The notes under the pieces: generated by a model
What the model saw: only the letters and a program-made list of their open reading frames with translations
What the model was told of the DNA's origin: nothing
Database searches by the model: none
Part shown: in pieces, positions 39,701-46,548 of the stretch
Layout: every line of letters begins with the position of its first letter
Numbering within the stretch: the first letter of the stretch is position 1
Assembly (NCBI RefSeq): GCF_000744835.1
Contig: NZ_JQMS01000001.1
Span: 806,001 to 870,000 of the forward strand
Direction: 5' to 3'
DNA: 64,000 nucleotides
Source of the DNA: Flavobacterium sp. 83
Lineage (GTDB): Bacteria > Bacteroidota > Bacteroidia > Flavobacteriales > Flavobacteriaceae
Position numbers and translations under genes: made by a program

Positions 39701-40244
39701 TCTCTTTATTACCTCCGCCAGCACCTCCAACGCCACTAATTCCACTACCACCTAATCCACCTACTCCAGGCGAATTTCCTCCACCATTTCCACCATTTCC
39801 ACCATCTCCTAGGGAACCGGCTGATCCGCCGCCACCGCCGCCGCTATTTCCACCACTTGATCCACCATTTCCACCATTATATTTAATTGTACCTGTACTG
39901 GCTGACGCCAATCCGCCTGCAGCACCTTCAGCACCTTTAGCAATAACTAAGGTTCCAAAACTGGAATCTTGTCCGTTATTACCAGAATTCCCACCTGCAC
40001 CAACAGTTATAAGATAAGTTACTCCTGGAGTTACTGCAAGAGTATTGTTTCCCGCAAAAGCACCACCGCCGCCACCATTACTACTACCTCCTGATCCAGA
40101 CCCCCACGCTTCAACCTTTATGGATGTCACTCCGGCAGGACAAATCCAATTAGTAGATCCTGAATTAAAATTCACTACAGTCTGTCCATAACCCGAAACA
40201 AAACTAAAAAAAGATGCAATTACTAAAAGTAAAAATTTATTCAT
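36780..40244 (-). CDS. Very large secreted glycine-rich protein with fibronectin/Ig-like domains and T9SS sorting domain
   Basis: 1154 residues, signal peptide MNKFLLLVIASFFSFVSGYGQ. Residues about 45-215 are strongly glycine-rich (GGSSNGGGGGAFAGNN, GGNSGGGGGGSAGS), as in prokaryotic glycine-rich surface proteins. A fibronectin type III domain (about 330-415; ATITGLASGTTYYYRVRAANVCG) and Ig-like segments follow. From about 690 the shared module appears (KYDYTYWSSPIVG, LYFWTHKADI, KDRVWLNLENEDG, NDRFVLRYTDKKLG) with the T9SS domain at the end (ILIFDISGKLIYKK ... NLTRKIIY). It is the first of the four surface genes in transcription order. Function is unknown. Confidence 0.88.
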   Translation of the reverse strand: MNKFLLLVIASFFSFVSGYGQTVVNFNSGSTNWICPAGVTSIKVEAWGSGSGGSSNGGGGGAFAGNNTLAVTPGVTYLITVGAGGNSGNNGQDSSFGTLVIAKGAEGAAGGLASASTGTIKYNGGNGGSSGGNSGGGGGGSAGSLGDGGNGGNGGGNSPGVGGLGGSGISGVGGAGGGNKESGNDGLNPGGGGGVSGNSNSVNGKGGNGKVVITYACKVYSLTSVSVPTSACTPPSTIVVTLSGSANGLPVGNYTVTYTRSDPNATGLTASMTVTTAGTGVFTAVGLTNPDNAGTTITVTNLASGSCSNGITSNNISNTFVLRAPLSAPSGLNGYGSCPNYIVQWNNGSPRVDNYFLDVSISNTFGTFLAGYNSKDLGTAFSATITGLASGTTYYYRVRAANVCGTSGNSVVASFVAPGVSVAPITGGSTTVCVGSQTPAFNDATSGGTWSIINGTGSATITSGGIVSGSTPGTVTVVYSVSNNGCTSSVTMPLTVNALPSKPTVGVPNQPNCNSNKGSVSVSNLPTSGILVQNIGGVITNYTITGQTMNITGLSPGDYTFSVSVGSCSSIVSDIVKINPVTTTSWTGTSWSKGIPTLSDEAIINANYDTSIHGKIDACSLIINNATLIVGNQNFVTIQNDLTVNPSGVMKILNQGSLVMINDSGIITYKGIIEVNKTTTPFEKYDYTYWSSPIVGPANIGAIFPTWRTDYAFAFHPENFIDANNDGFDDNGDDYINASTMDPGRGYIIMGPTSGSFPRTESVVFTGKVNNGVVKTDIVLTPGTDPEDDFNLVGNPYPSAISADALIKANISGTGTINKTIEGTLYFWTHKADISVSNPGPDGLNFSQDDYAVYNLSGGVGTSGSASGGGKPLGYIASGQGFFVEADVAGYLTFNNSMRVSPSIVSSQPTPTNANTQFYKILPTKDKAVSKDRVWLNLENEDGMFSQQLVGYFENTTMGFDNGYDGLVSDAGNYVSFYSFIDEGIYKIQGRESFDNKDQVRLGYFSAVAGPFNINIDSKEGVFDEDQTNVYLEDKLTNTIHDLKKGPYNFETDSGTFNDRFVLRYTDKKLGTGDFDKANLEVAVTVKNKEIKINSEIEMLDKILIFDISGKLIYKKANINNNETTVVNLTSGVHTLLVKIVLKNGQNLTRKIIY

Positions 40245-40403
40245 ATTAACCGTTTAATCAAAATTAAAATCTCACAAATTTTTTAAATCTTTTTTATTTC
40301 AAAAAAGATTCTTGTCATATCAGCATTTAAATACGTATAAATCCAGCTCTTAGTTTTGAAGTACTAACAGAAAATCTACATTTTAAAACAAAAACTTGTT
40401 TGA

Positions 40404-40411
40404 CAAAGATA
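40404..40411 (-). promoter_or_regulatory. Promoter -7 element for the 36780-40244 gene
   Basis: TATCTTTG on the minus strand fits TAnnTTTG, giving a 5' leader of about 155 nt. The nearest upstream TTG is 25 bp away, longer than usual. Confidence 0.45.
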
Positions 40412-40785
40412 ATTTTTGATATTTTTTTAAAATGGTCAATCTAAAATTATCGATTAAGTACTTTTTTATAAGTTGATATACAATATTGTTTAACCTATAA
40501 AAAAATATTATTTGTATATATTTCAAAAAAATGTCTTTTTTTTAAAATATAAAATACTGTTTTAATGAGTTTTATAAAAATATTTTTTTTGCAGCAACAA
40601 CTAAATACAAAAAAATATCGTTAAACAAAATAAAGTGAAAAAGTGTGTTTTTTCAGGGATTCTTGCCACAAAAACACTTCTAAATTTAAAAAAAAGCGCT
40701 AAAAAAAATAAACTTATTTAAAATAAGAAAAGTTAAAAAGAAAGAATTCCAACGATTAATTCAGAATCCTATTCAATTAAAATAC

Positions 40786-40793
40786 TATTTTTG
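40786..40793 (+). promoter_or_regulatory. Promoter -7 element of recX
   Basis: TATTTTTG fits TAnnTTTG, 59 bp upstream of the recX ATG. Confidence 0.5.
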
Positions 40794-40809
40794 GAATCAA
40801 TATAGATTG

Positions 40810-40832
40810 ATAAATATTTATAAAATATTTAT
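40810..40832 (+). repeat. AT-only hairpin in the recX leader
   Basis: ATAAATATTT, loop ATA, AAATATTTAT; perfect 10-bp stem of only A and T, with partly matching TTGATA / TATCAA outside. It falls between the promoter and recX start. Confidence 0.5.
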
Positions 40833-40852
40833 ATCTATCAATAAAATCAAAA

Positions 40853-41332
40853 ATGAATGACGTTTATTCCCTAAAAGAAGCCATCCATAAAATCGAACAT
40901 TTTTGTGCCTATCAAGAACGCAGTCATGAAGAAGTAGTACAAAAACTGCGAAGTATGAAAATGGAGTCAGAGGAAATCGACAGTATTATGGCACATCTAA
41001 TCAGCGATAATTTTCTAAATGAAGAACGTTTTGCGTGCAGTTTTGCCAGAGGAAAACACCGCATTAAACATTGGGGAAAAATTAGGATTGTAAACGAATT
41101 AAAGTCAAAAAAAATAACACAAACACTTATCAATATTGCATTAAAGGAAATCACTCCTGAGGAATATGCAACAACTTTTCACACACTAGCAGAAAGACAC
41201 TGGGAATCCATAAGAGAAACCAATTTAATGAAAAAACGGAAGAAATTCTGTGATTATATGTTACGCCGAGGATTTGAGAGCAATCTGGTTTATGATAAAG
41301 TAAAGGAATTAGAAGGATTGGCATACGGATGA
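40853..41332 (+). CDS. recX: Regulatory protein RecX
   Basis: 159 residues, no signal peptide. Predicted all-helical with three RecX-type three-helix repeats; key blocks are CAYQERSHEEVVQKLRSM, LISDNFLNEERFACSFARGK, WGKIRIVNELKSKKI and the C-terminal KFCDYMLRRGFESNLVYDKV. RecX binds RecA filaments and modulates recombinase activity. recA is not adjacent here, as is usual in Bacteroidota. It is a single gene with its own promoter; downstream lies repeat-like sequence and the convergent ketoacyl synthase. Confidence 0.93.
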   Translation: MNDVYSLKEAIHKIEHFCAYQERSHEEVVQKLRSMKMESEEIDSIMAHLISDNFLNEERFACSFARGKHRIKHWGKIRIVNELKSKKITQTLINIALKEITPEEYATTFHTLAERHWESIRETNLMKKRKKFCDYMLRRGFESNLVYDKVKELEGLAYG

Positions 41333-41336
41333 AACT

Positions 41337-41450
41337 GATATAACAGATTATCACGGATATTATATTTTAACCATATAAGACATACGAGGTCATTTAAGTT
41401 GGGGGATATTTTAAATAATCTGTGGAAATCCGTTCAAATCTGCGGCTGAT
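41337..41450. repeat. Decayed relative of the GxxExxY flanking repeat
   Basis: ACAGATTATCACGGAT on the left and ATCCGTTCAAATCTGCGG on the right resemble, in opposite orientation, the 29-bp inverted repeats at 44649 and 45097 (CACAGATGACACGGATT...). The stretch between them contains no gene. Identity is only partial. Confidence 0.4.
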
Positions 41451-41462
41451 TTTTAACCAAAA

Positions 41463-42617
41463 CTACAGAGACAACAAAACACTTACTGCATTTCCGCCAA
41501 AACCAACGGCATTAATCAATACTTTTCTAATCGGTTTTGTTTGTAATTGCGCTTTCGCAAAAGGGACTCCAATGAAGGTGTTGTGTTGCATCATCATAAT
41601 GGCCAATTCCATACTAAGTATTCCTGAAGCACCAAAAGTGTGACCAATTTTCCATTTATTAGTAGTTAATAACGGAAGCCTTTCACCAAATACTTTTTCA
41701 ATCGCTCGATATTCGGTTAAATCACCTTTTATGGTTCCCGGTGCGTGCATGACAATTGCATCAACTTGTGATAAATCTGTATTTTGCAACGCCATTTTCA
41801 TTGATTTTTGAAAACAACTCGCTTCTGCAGAGATAGAAATATTGTGTTCCAAAATTTCTGTCGCATAGCCAATTCCTTCAATATAAGCCAAGGCATTTTC
41901 TTTTTTCCCAATTTCGAGACAACAAACTCCGGCGCCTTCGCCCAGAATCATCGTACTTTGTTTCTTTTCTAAATCCAAAGCACGATTAGGATACGTCTCT
42001 TCACTATTCGAATAAATTTTCAACGCACGCATTTGTCCAATGGTAAAATCCGTTAAAGGTGCTTCACTACCTCCAACCAAAAATTTATCAGCCATTCCAG
42101 CCTTTAGCCAAGCCACACCATTTAAAACTGCATGCAAAGCAGTAGAACAAGTAATAGAATGCGAAATCTCAGGACCTGAACTTTGCAAATCATGAGCAAC
42201 CCAAGAAGAAATATTTCCCAAAGTTGTCGTAGGCGAAGACAGCGTGTGTGCTTTTCCTGTTTCTAAATATTCCTTATAATGCTTTTCGAACAAATCTGTG
42301 GCACCACGAGAAGAACCAATATTAATTCCGAAAACATCATTTTGAGACCAACCAGCATTTTGCATCGCATTTCTTGATGCCACCATAGCATACAAAACAG
42401 ATTTATCTAACGATTTGTACTTGTTATCTGATTCTCGCAATTCAGTGACAACTTGTTCTGAAGTAGCATCTAAGGCCGCTACAAATGTTTTTTTAAAGTC
42501 TAAATCACGCTCAACAAAACAATGTTTTTCAGTTAGATAATTTTCCCAAATCAGTTCAGGAGTATTCCCTAAAGGTGAAATGGAAGCGATAGCAGTTATA
42601 GAGATTGTTTGTGACAA
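41463..42617 (-). CDS. Beta-ketoacyl-ACP synthase of the biotin operon
   Basis: 384 residues from a TTG at 42617 (SQTISITAIASISPLG is the usual KAS opening); a longer frame from TTG 42650 runs through CTTTGCGACCTTTGC-type intergenic repeat and is less likely. KAS I/II fold with the Cys-His-His triad: C157 in SITCSTALHAV, His in VMHAPGT and His in KIGHTFGASGIL. It condenses an acyl thioester with malonyl-ACP. It is the last gene of bioF-D-A-KAS, with no bioC or bioH in the cluster, so a dedicated role in making the pimeloyl moiety is plausible but unproven. General fabF genes are normally elsewhere, next to acpP. Confidence 0.85.
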   Translation of the reverse strand: MSQTISITAIASISPLGNTPELIWENYLTEKHCFVERDLDFKKTFVAALDATSEQVVTELRESDNKYKSLDKSVLYAMVASRNAMQNAGWSQNDVFGINIGSSRGATDLFEKHYKEYLETGKAHTLSSPTTTLGNISSWVAHDLQSSGPEISHSITCSTALHAVLNGVAWLKAGMADKFLVGGSEAPLTDFTIGQMRALKIYSNSEETYPNRALDLEKKQSTMILGEGAGVCCLEIGKKENALAYIEGIGYATEILEHNISISAEASCFQKSMKMALQNTDLSQVDAIVMHAPGTIKGDLTEYRAIEKVFGERLPLLTTNKWKIGHTFGASGILSMELAIMMMQHNTFIGVPFAKAQLQTKPIRKVLINAVGFGGNAVSVLLSL

Positions 42618-42718
42618 AATACGATTATTATTTAAGGGCAAAGGTCGCAAAGTTTTTTACAAAGTTTACCAAGGTTTGAAAATTTACACTTTCAAAATAC
42701 CCCATTATTGTTATAAAT

Positions 42719-43990
42719 TTAAACTATTTCTAAAGCCTTTTCAACCACTCGATACACTTTTTTCAATTGCTCATCAGTAATGATATAAGGAGGCAAAATG
42801 TAAACGATATTCCCAACAGGTCGCAGAATTACTCCGTTTTCGATAAAAAAATCGTACAATTTATTACGTAAGGTTCCGTAATAACTGGCAGCACTTTCCG
42901 TTTTTATTTCTAAAGCAAAAATTACTCCCAGAACACGCGTTGTGGTTACTTTAGGATGTTTTTTTATGTGTTCCTGAAAGTCCAGATGGCTTTGATTTAC
43001 CCGAGCAATACTCGCTTGCATTTCAATAGTTTGCAACAATTCTATACTTGCTAAAGCCGCCGCACAACCTGTAGGATTTGCGGTAAATGTGTGCCCGTGA
43101 AACAGCGCTTTATTAATATCATCATTGTAAAAGGCCTCGAAAATATCTTGAGTAAAAGTGGTAATTGCCATAGGAATTGTCCCTCCTGTCAACGCTTTTG
43201 ACAAACACATCATGTCTGGTTTTTCTACCTGATAATCGGTTGCAAAAGTTTTTCCTGTTTTTCCAAAACCGGTCATGACTTCATCAGCAATAGTAAGTAC
43301 TTTATTTTCCTGACAAATTCGGATTAATTGATCTAATGATTCCGGTTCATACATCACCATTCCTGCTGCTCCTTGAACAAGTGGCTCATAAATAAAACCG
43401 GCGCAGTTATTCTCTTTTATAACTTTGTCAAGTGCATCGTAACTTTCCTGTTCTTTTCCTTTTACAGGAACTGGAATCCGAACTACATCAATAAACATCC
43501 CATGAAAAGCCTGCGTATAAAAGGAAATTCCGCTCGCTGCCATGGCCGCAAAAGTGTCGCCATGAAAAGCATTCTCGAAAGCAATTATTGTAGTTCTCTT
43601 TTCCCCTTTATTGAAAAAATATTGTAGTGCGACTTTAATCGCAACTTCCACTGCGGTAGAACCATTATCCGAAAAGAATATTTTTTGCTGGTTTTTTGGC
43701 AAAATTTCCATCAACTTCTCCGCAACCAAAATTGCTGGCTCATGCGTAAATCCACCAAAAAGAACATGTTCTAATGTGGTGAGTTGTTTATAAATCGCAT
43801 CCGCGATAAATTTATTCGAATGACCATATGGATTTACCCACCAAGAAGCGATGGCATCAATATATTCTTTGTCATTCTCGTCCCAAAGCAAAGCCCCTTC
43901 TCCTTTTTTAATGGCAATTGGCAATGCTGCAGTTTTGTGTTGTGTATAAGGATGCCAAAGATATTGGCTGTCTCTTTCTGTTAAATTCAT
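42719..43990 (-). CDS. bioA: Adenosylmethionine-8-amino-7-oxononanoate aminotransferase
   Basis: PLP-dependent class III aminotransferase converting KAPA to DAPA with S-adenosylmethionine as amino donor. 423 residues. SQYLWHPYTQHKTA, the AIASWWVNPYGH substrate motif, FFSDNGSTAVEVAIK, ADEVMTGFGKTGK (PLP Asp) and SKALTGGTIPMA (Schiff-base Lys) are all typical of BioA. It lies 28 bp downstream of bioD and about 100 bp upstream of the ketoacyl synthase start; the latter gap contains non-coding CTTTGCGACCTTTGC-like repeat. Confidence 0.96.
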   Translation of the reverse strand: MNLTERDSQYLWHPYTQHKTAALPIAIKKGEGALLWDENDKEYIDAIASWWVNPYGHSNKFIADAIYKQLTTLEHVLFGGFTHEPAILVAEKLMEILPKNQQKIFFSDNGSTAVEVAIKVALQYFFNKGEKRTTIIAFENAFHGDTFAAMAASGISFYTQAFHGMFIDVVRIPVPVKGKEQESYDALDKVIKENNCAGFIYEPLVQGAAGMVMYEPESLDQLIRICQENKVLTIADEVMTGFGKTGKTFATDYQVEKPDMMCLSKALTGGTIPMAITTFTQDIFEAFYNDDINKALFHGHTFTANPTGCAAALASIELLQTIEMQASIARVNQSHLDFQEHIKKHPKVTTTRVLGVIFALEIKTESAASYYGTLRNKLYDFFIENGVILRPVGNIVYILPPYIITDEQLKKVYRVVEKALEIV

Positions 43991-44018
43991 TTGATTTTAA
44001 ATTTTGCTATTGTGATTG

Positions 44019-44639
44019 CTATTGAAGTTTCAATAAATTCTCCCGGAACAAATCAGCATATTCTTTGATTACATTTTGGTCAAAATAGGGTTCTTGTTCA
44101 ATTCTTCCTATGCATTTTACTCCAGTTTTACTCAATATTATTGTCTCTGTAGCTTTATTTTCGTCACCAGAAAAAATAATTCCTGCGATAGTAATTTTTC
44201 GGTTTTGTAAGGCTTCAATTGTGAGCAGAGTATGATTGATACTTCCTAGATAATGTCTGGAAACCAAAATCACTTTATAATCGGGCTGAATCAAATCAAT
44301 AACACAATCATTTGAATTTAATGGCACAAAAATACCCCCAGCGCCTTCAACAACTAAATGATTTGCTGTTTTTGGCTCGATGATTTTCTTTAAATCAATA
44401 ACAATATTGTCTAATTCAGCCGCCAGATGAGGACTCGCCGGTGTATTCAAAGCATAACTATTAGGATGAACCACGGTATTTTTATTAGACAAAAACGATT
44501 TGACTTTATGACTGTCAGAGTTTTCTAAATCGCCCGCTTGAATCGGTTTCCAATAATCAGCTTCTAGCGATTCTGTTATAATTGCTGATGCAATGGTTTT
44601 ACCGACATCGGTAGATATTCCTGTAATAAATAATTTCAT
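44019..44639 (-). CDS. bioD: Dethiobiotin synthetase
   Basis: Closes the ureido ring of biotin using CO2 and ATP. 206 residues, normal for BioD. P-loop GISTDVGKTIASAII, WKPIQAGDLENSD (substrate lysine), VEGAGGIFVPLN and VSRHYLGSINHTLL are all conserved. The start codon lies only 9 bp past the left inverted repeat of the GxxExxY cassette, so this insertion now separates bioD from its operon partner bioF by about 475 bp; expression must come through or from within the cassette. Confidence 0.95.
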   Translation of the reverse strand: MKLFITGISTDVGKTIASAIITESLEADYWKPIQAGDLENSDSHKVKSFLSNKNTVVHPNSYALNTPASPHLAAELDNIVIDLKKIIEPKTANHLVVEGAGGIFVPLNSNDCVIDLIQPDYKVILVSRHYLGSINHTLLTIEALQNRKITIAGIIFSGDENKATETIILSKTGVKCIGRIEQEPYFDQNVIKEYADLFRENLLKLQ

Positions 44640-44648
44640 AGATATTTG

Positions 44649-44677
44649 GCCACAGATGACACGGATTAAACGGATTT
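44649..44677. repeat. Left 29-bp inverted repeat of the GxxExxY cassette
   Basis: Begins GCCACAGATGACACGG and ends AAACGGATTT. A perfect inverted copy lies at 45097-45125. The two enclose the frameshifted GxxExxY gene and nothing else. Confidence 0.92.
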
Positions 44678-44688
44678 ATATAGATTCT

Positions 44689-45076
44689 TTAGTTTTTTCT
44701 ATTATTTGTAAAAATTAGTCTTTTAATTTCTGGTTTTTCTCCAAAATTTAATAACAAACCTATTTCAATATTTGTCGCCTTTAAATAATTTAAAGTTTGA
44801 ACATAATGCGCTTTCACCAAACTCTCACAAGCCTTTAATTCTAAAATGATAACATCATTAATTAATAAATCGGCAAAAAAATCACCAACAAGTTCTTTTT
44901 TATAATATACTTTAATTTGCCTTTGAGGTTCCACTTTAAAACCTTGTGATTTTAATTCTAAATACATTGCGTTTTGATACACCTTTTCAAGAAAACCATA
45001 ACCCAATTCATTATAAACTTCATAAAAAAACTTTTAATATAGATTCCGATAATTCTTTGTGTAAAATTTCAGTCAT
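44689..45076 (-). pseudogene. GxxExxY protein gene, frameshifted in a T7 run
   Basis: The open part (105 codons to 45006) begins inside the family's name motif (GYGFLEKVYQNAM), then shows QRQIKVYYKKELVGDFFADLLINDVIILELKA (an E-x-K nuclease-like core) and the C-terminal INIGLLLNF-type end (IEIGLLLNFGEKPEIKRLIF). Upstream on the minus strand, ATG 45076 starts MTEILHKELSESILKV and runs into a stop after a T7 tract (45024-45030 on plus as A7). With six T it would read KVFYEVYNELGYGFLEKV, the normal family N-terminus, giving 128 residues. The family resembles PD-(D/E)XK nucleases; its role is unknown. Slippage or a sequencing error are both possible. Confidence 0.82.
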
Positions 45077-45096
45077 TATTTATGGTTTAAAAATTA

Positions 45097-45125
45097 AAAT
45101 CCGTTTAATCCGTGTCATCTGTGGC
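45097..45125. repeat. Right 29-bp inverted repeat, overlapping the end of bioF
   Basis: Exact reverse complement of 44649-44677. It overlaps codons for the final Ser-His-Arg and the TGA stop of bioF (45115-45117). Confidence 0.92.
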
Positions 45126-46263
45126 TAAACACAAAAGTACTCAACAATTGCAACACTTCTGAGATTTCTTCTTTTGAATTAAAACTGTGCAAACAAAATC
45201 GCAGTCGCTCCTGCCCTTCTGGCACCGTTGGCGAAAGTATCGCTTTGACATCAAATCCTTTTGCTTGTAACTTTTGAGCTATGGATTTAACGTTTTCATT
45301 TCCTGGAATTATGGCTGATTGTATGGCCGATTTACTTCTAACAAATAATTGCTTTAAACCCAATACGCTTTTTTCCTGATTGAAATGAATGATGTTTTCC
45401 CTCAGCACTTCTATGTTTTGTTTCTCTTTGTCTAAATAGTGATACCCCATCAATATCGTAGCAACCGAATGTGGCGAAAGTCCTGTGGTGTAAATAAAAC
45501 TTCGGGAAAAATTTACTAAATAATCATTCAATTCTAAAGATCCTAAAATAGCGGCTCCGTGACATCCCAAACCTTTCCCAAAAGTCATAATCCGTGCAAA
45601 AACCTGATTTTGCAAGCCTAACATTTGAACCAATCCTTCTCCAGTTGAACCAAAAACGCCCAAAGCATGCGCTTCATCAACCACTAAATAACAATTGTAC
45701 TTTTCGGATACTTGCACTAATTCCTCCAGATTGGGTGTATCGCCATCCATCGAAAAAACAGATTCGGTAACTATATAGATGACTGCATTTTGATTACGAA
45801 GAATCAATCGTTCTAAATCCTCAAAATCATTATGATTAAATTTATAGGCTTTGGCATTCGACAGTTGAATTCCGTCGCGAATGGAAGCATGACACAATTC
45901 ATCGTATAAAATTAAGTCGCCTTTTTGCGGAAGCGAACTAAAAAAACCAACGTTGGCATCATACCCCGAATTAAAAATCAAAGCCGATTCTGATTTGTGA
46001 AACTGAGCGATGTAATTTTCGGTTTCTGGATATAATTTATGATTTCCGGATAATAATCTGGAACCTGTTGCTCCGTTTTGAACCCTATTATTTTGAATTA
46101 AATACTCATGAGTATCATGAAAAATAGTTTCTGATTTAGACAATCCAAGATAATCATTGGAAGCAAAATCAACCCCTTTACTGGATAAAGACAATTGTCG
46201 CAAGGCATTATTTTGCTTTCTGATTTCAAGTTTAGCGGATAATTTTTTTGGAAATTTTCTCAT
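45115..46263 (-). CDS. bioF: 8-amino-7-oxononanoate synthase
   Basis: PLP enzyme that condenses a pimeloyl thioester with L-alanine, the first committed ring-forming step of biotin synthesis. 382 residues from ATG 46263 (MRKFPKKLSAKLEIRK); an in-frame TTG at 46272 lies in the promoter. ASNDYLGLSKSE, GSRLLSGNHKLYPETE, VVDEAHALGVFG and the PLP lysine in MTFGKGLGCHGAA are typical of the alpha-oxoamine synthases. The C-terminal SHR and the stop codon are encoded by the inverted repeat of the inserted cassette, so the native C-terminus may have differed. First gene of the biotin operon. Confidence 0.94.
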   Translation of the reverse strand: MRKFPKKLSAKLEIRKQNNALRQLSLSSKGVDFASNDYLGLSKSETIFHDTHEYLIQNNRVQNGATGSRLLSGNHKLYPETENYIAQFHKSESALIFNSGYDANVGFFSSLPQKGDLILYDELCHASIRDGIQLSNAKAYKFNHNDFEDLERLILRNQNAVIYIVTESVFSMDGDTPNLEELVQVSEKYNCYLVVDEAHALGVFGSTGEGLVQMLGLQNQVFARIMTFGKGLGCHGAAILGSLELNDYLVNFSRSFIYTTGLSPHSVATILMGYHYLDKEKQNIEVLRENIIHFNQEKSVLGLKQLFVRSKSAIQSAIIPGNENVKSIAQKLQAKGFDVKAILSPTVPEGQERLRFCLHSFNSKEEISEVLQLLSTFVFSHR

Positions 46264-46269
46264 AGGCCA

Positions 46270-46277
46270 CAAAAATA
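46270..46277 (-). promoter_or_regulatory. Promoter -7 element of bioF
   Basis: TATTTTTG on the minus strand fits TAnnTTTG; only 6 bp separate it from the ATG, so the transcript would be almost leaderless. Confidence 0.5.
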
Positions 46278-46467
46278 AGCATCTTTTTTGGTTTATATAT
46301 TTTGTTCCATTTTTGTTTAGTGACTTATTGTAATTATGGGATTCATTCGGTTTTAAGATCGAATTATACTATTCATAAAAATGAAATTCTTTAAAAATTA
46401 ACAAATGAAAAATAATAGTGGAAATAAAAATGATAAAAAATTTCGAAAACGGTTTCGATTCAACATT

Positions 46468-46511
46468 ATGTTAAAATTATGTTAAAACTATCTTAAAATT
46501 CACTTCAAAAA
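46468..46511 (+). promoter_or_regulatory. Three (possibly four) tandem 11-bp direct repeats, activator-box-like
   Basis: ATGTTAAAATT, ATGTTAAAACT and ATCTTAAAATT follow each other without gaps at 46468-46500, and CACTTCAAAAA at 46501-46511 is a weak fourth copy. An 11-bp period on one DNA face is typical of OmpR/PhoB-family binding sites. The block ends 23 bp before the likely -7 element TACTTTCG at 46535-46542 (one mismatch to TAnnTTTG). Confidence 0.6.
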
Positions 46512-46548
46512 TATTTCGTTATAAAATAGTTTTCTACTTTCGGCCATT

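Larger units (their letters stand above)
40245..40852. other. Divergent intergenic region, surface gene / recX
   Basis: 608 bp of very AT-rich sequence between divergent genes. It carries a candidate minus-strand promoter at 40404, a plus-strand promoter at 40786 and an AT hairpin at 40810. I see no convincing small gene in the rest. Confidence 0.55.
44649..45125. mobile_element. Putative mobile GxxExxY cassette inside the biotin operon
   Basis: 477 bp bounded by perfect 29-bp inverted repeats and containing only the GxxExxY reading frame. It sits between bioF and bioD. The right repeat provides the last three bioF codons in part and its TGA stop. No transposase is encoded and I cannot identify a target-site duplication, so mobility is inferred from the end symmetry and the position. 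Confidence 0.6.

Noticed and set aside
39590..40110. GGN-rich DNA tract considered as a non-coding repeat
   Set aside because: It encodes a glycine-rich domain in frame within the surface protein.
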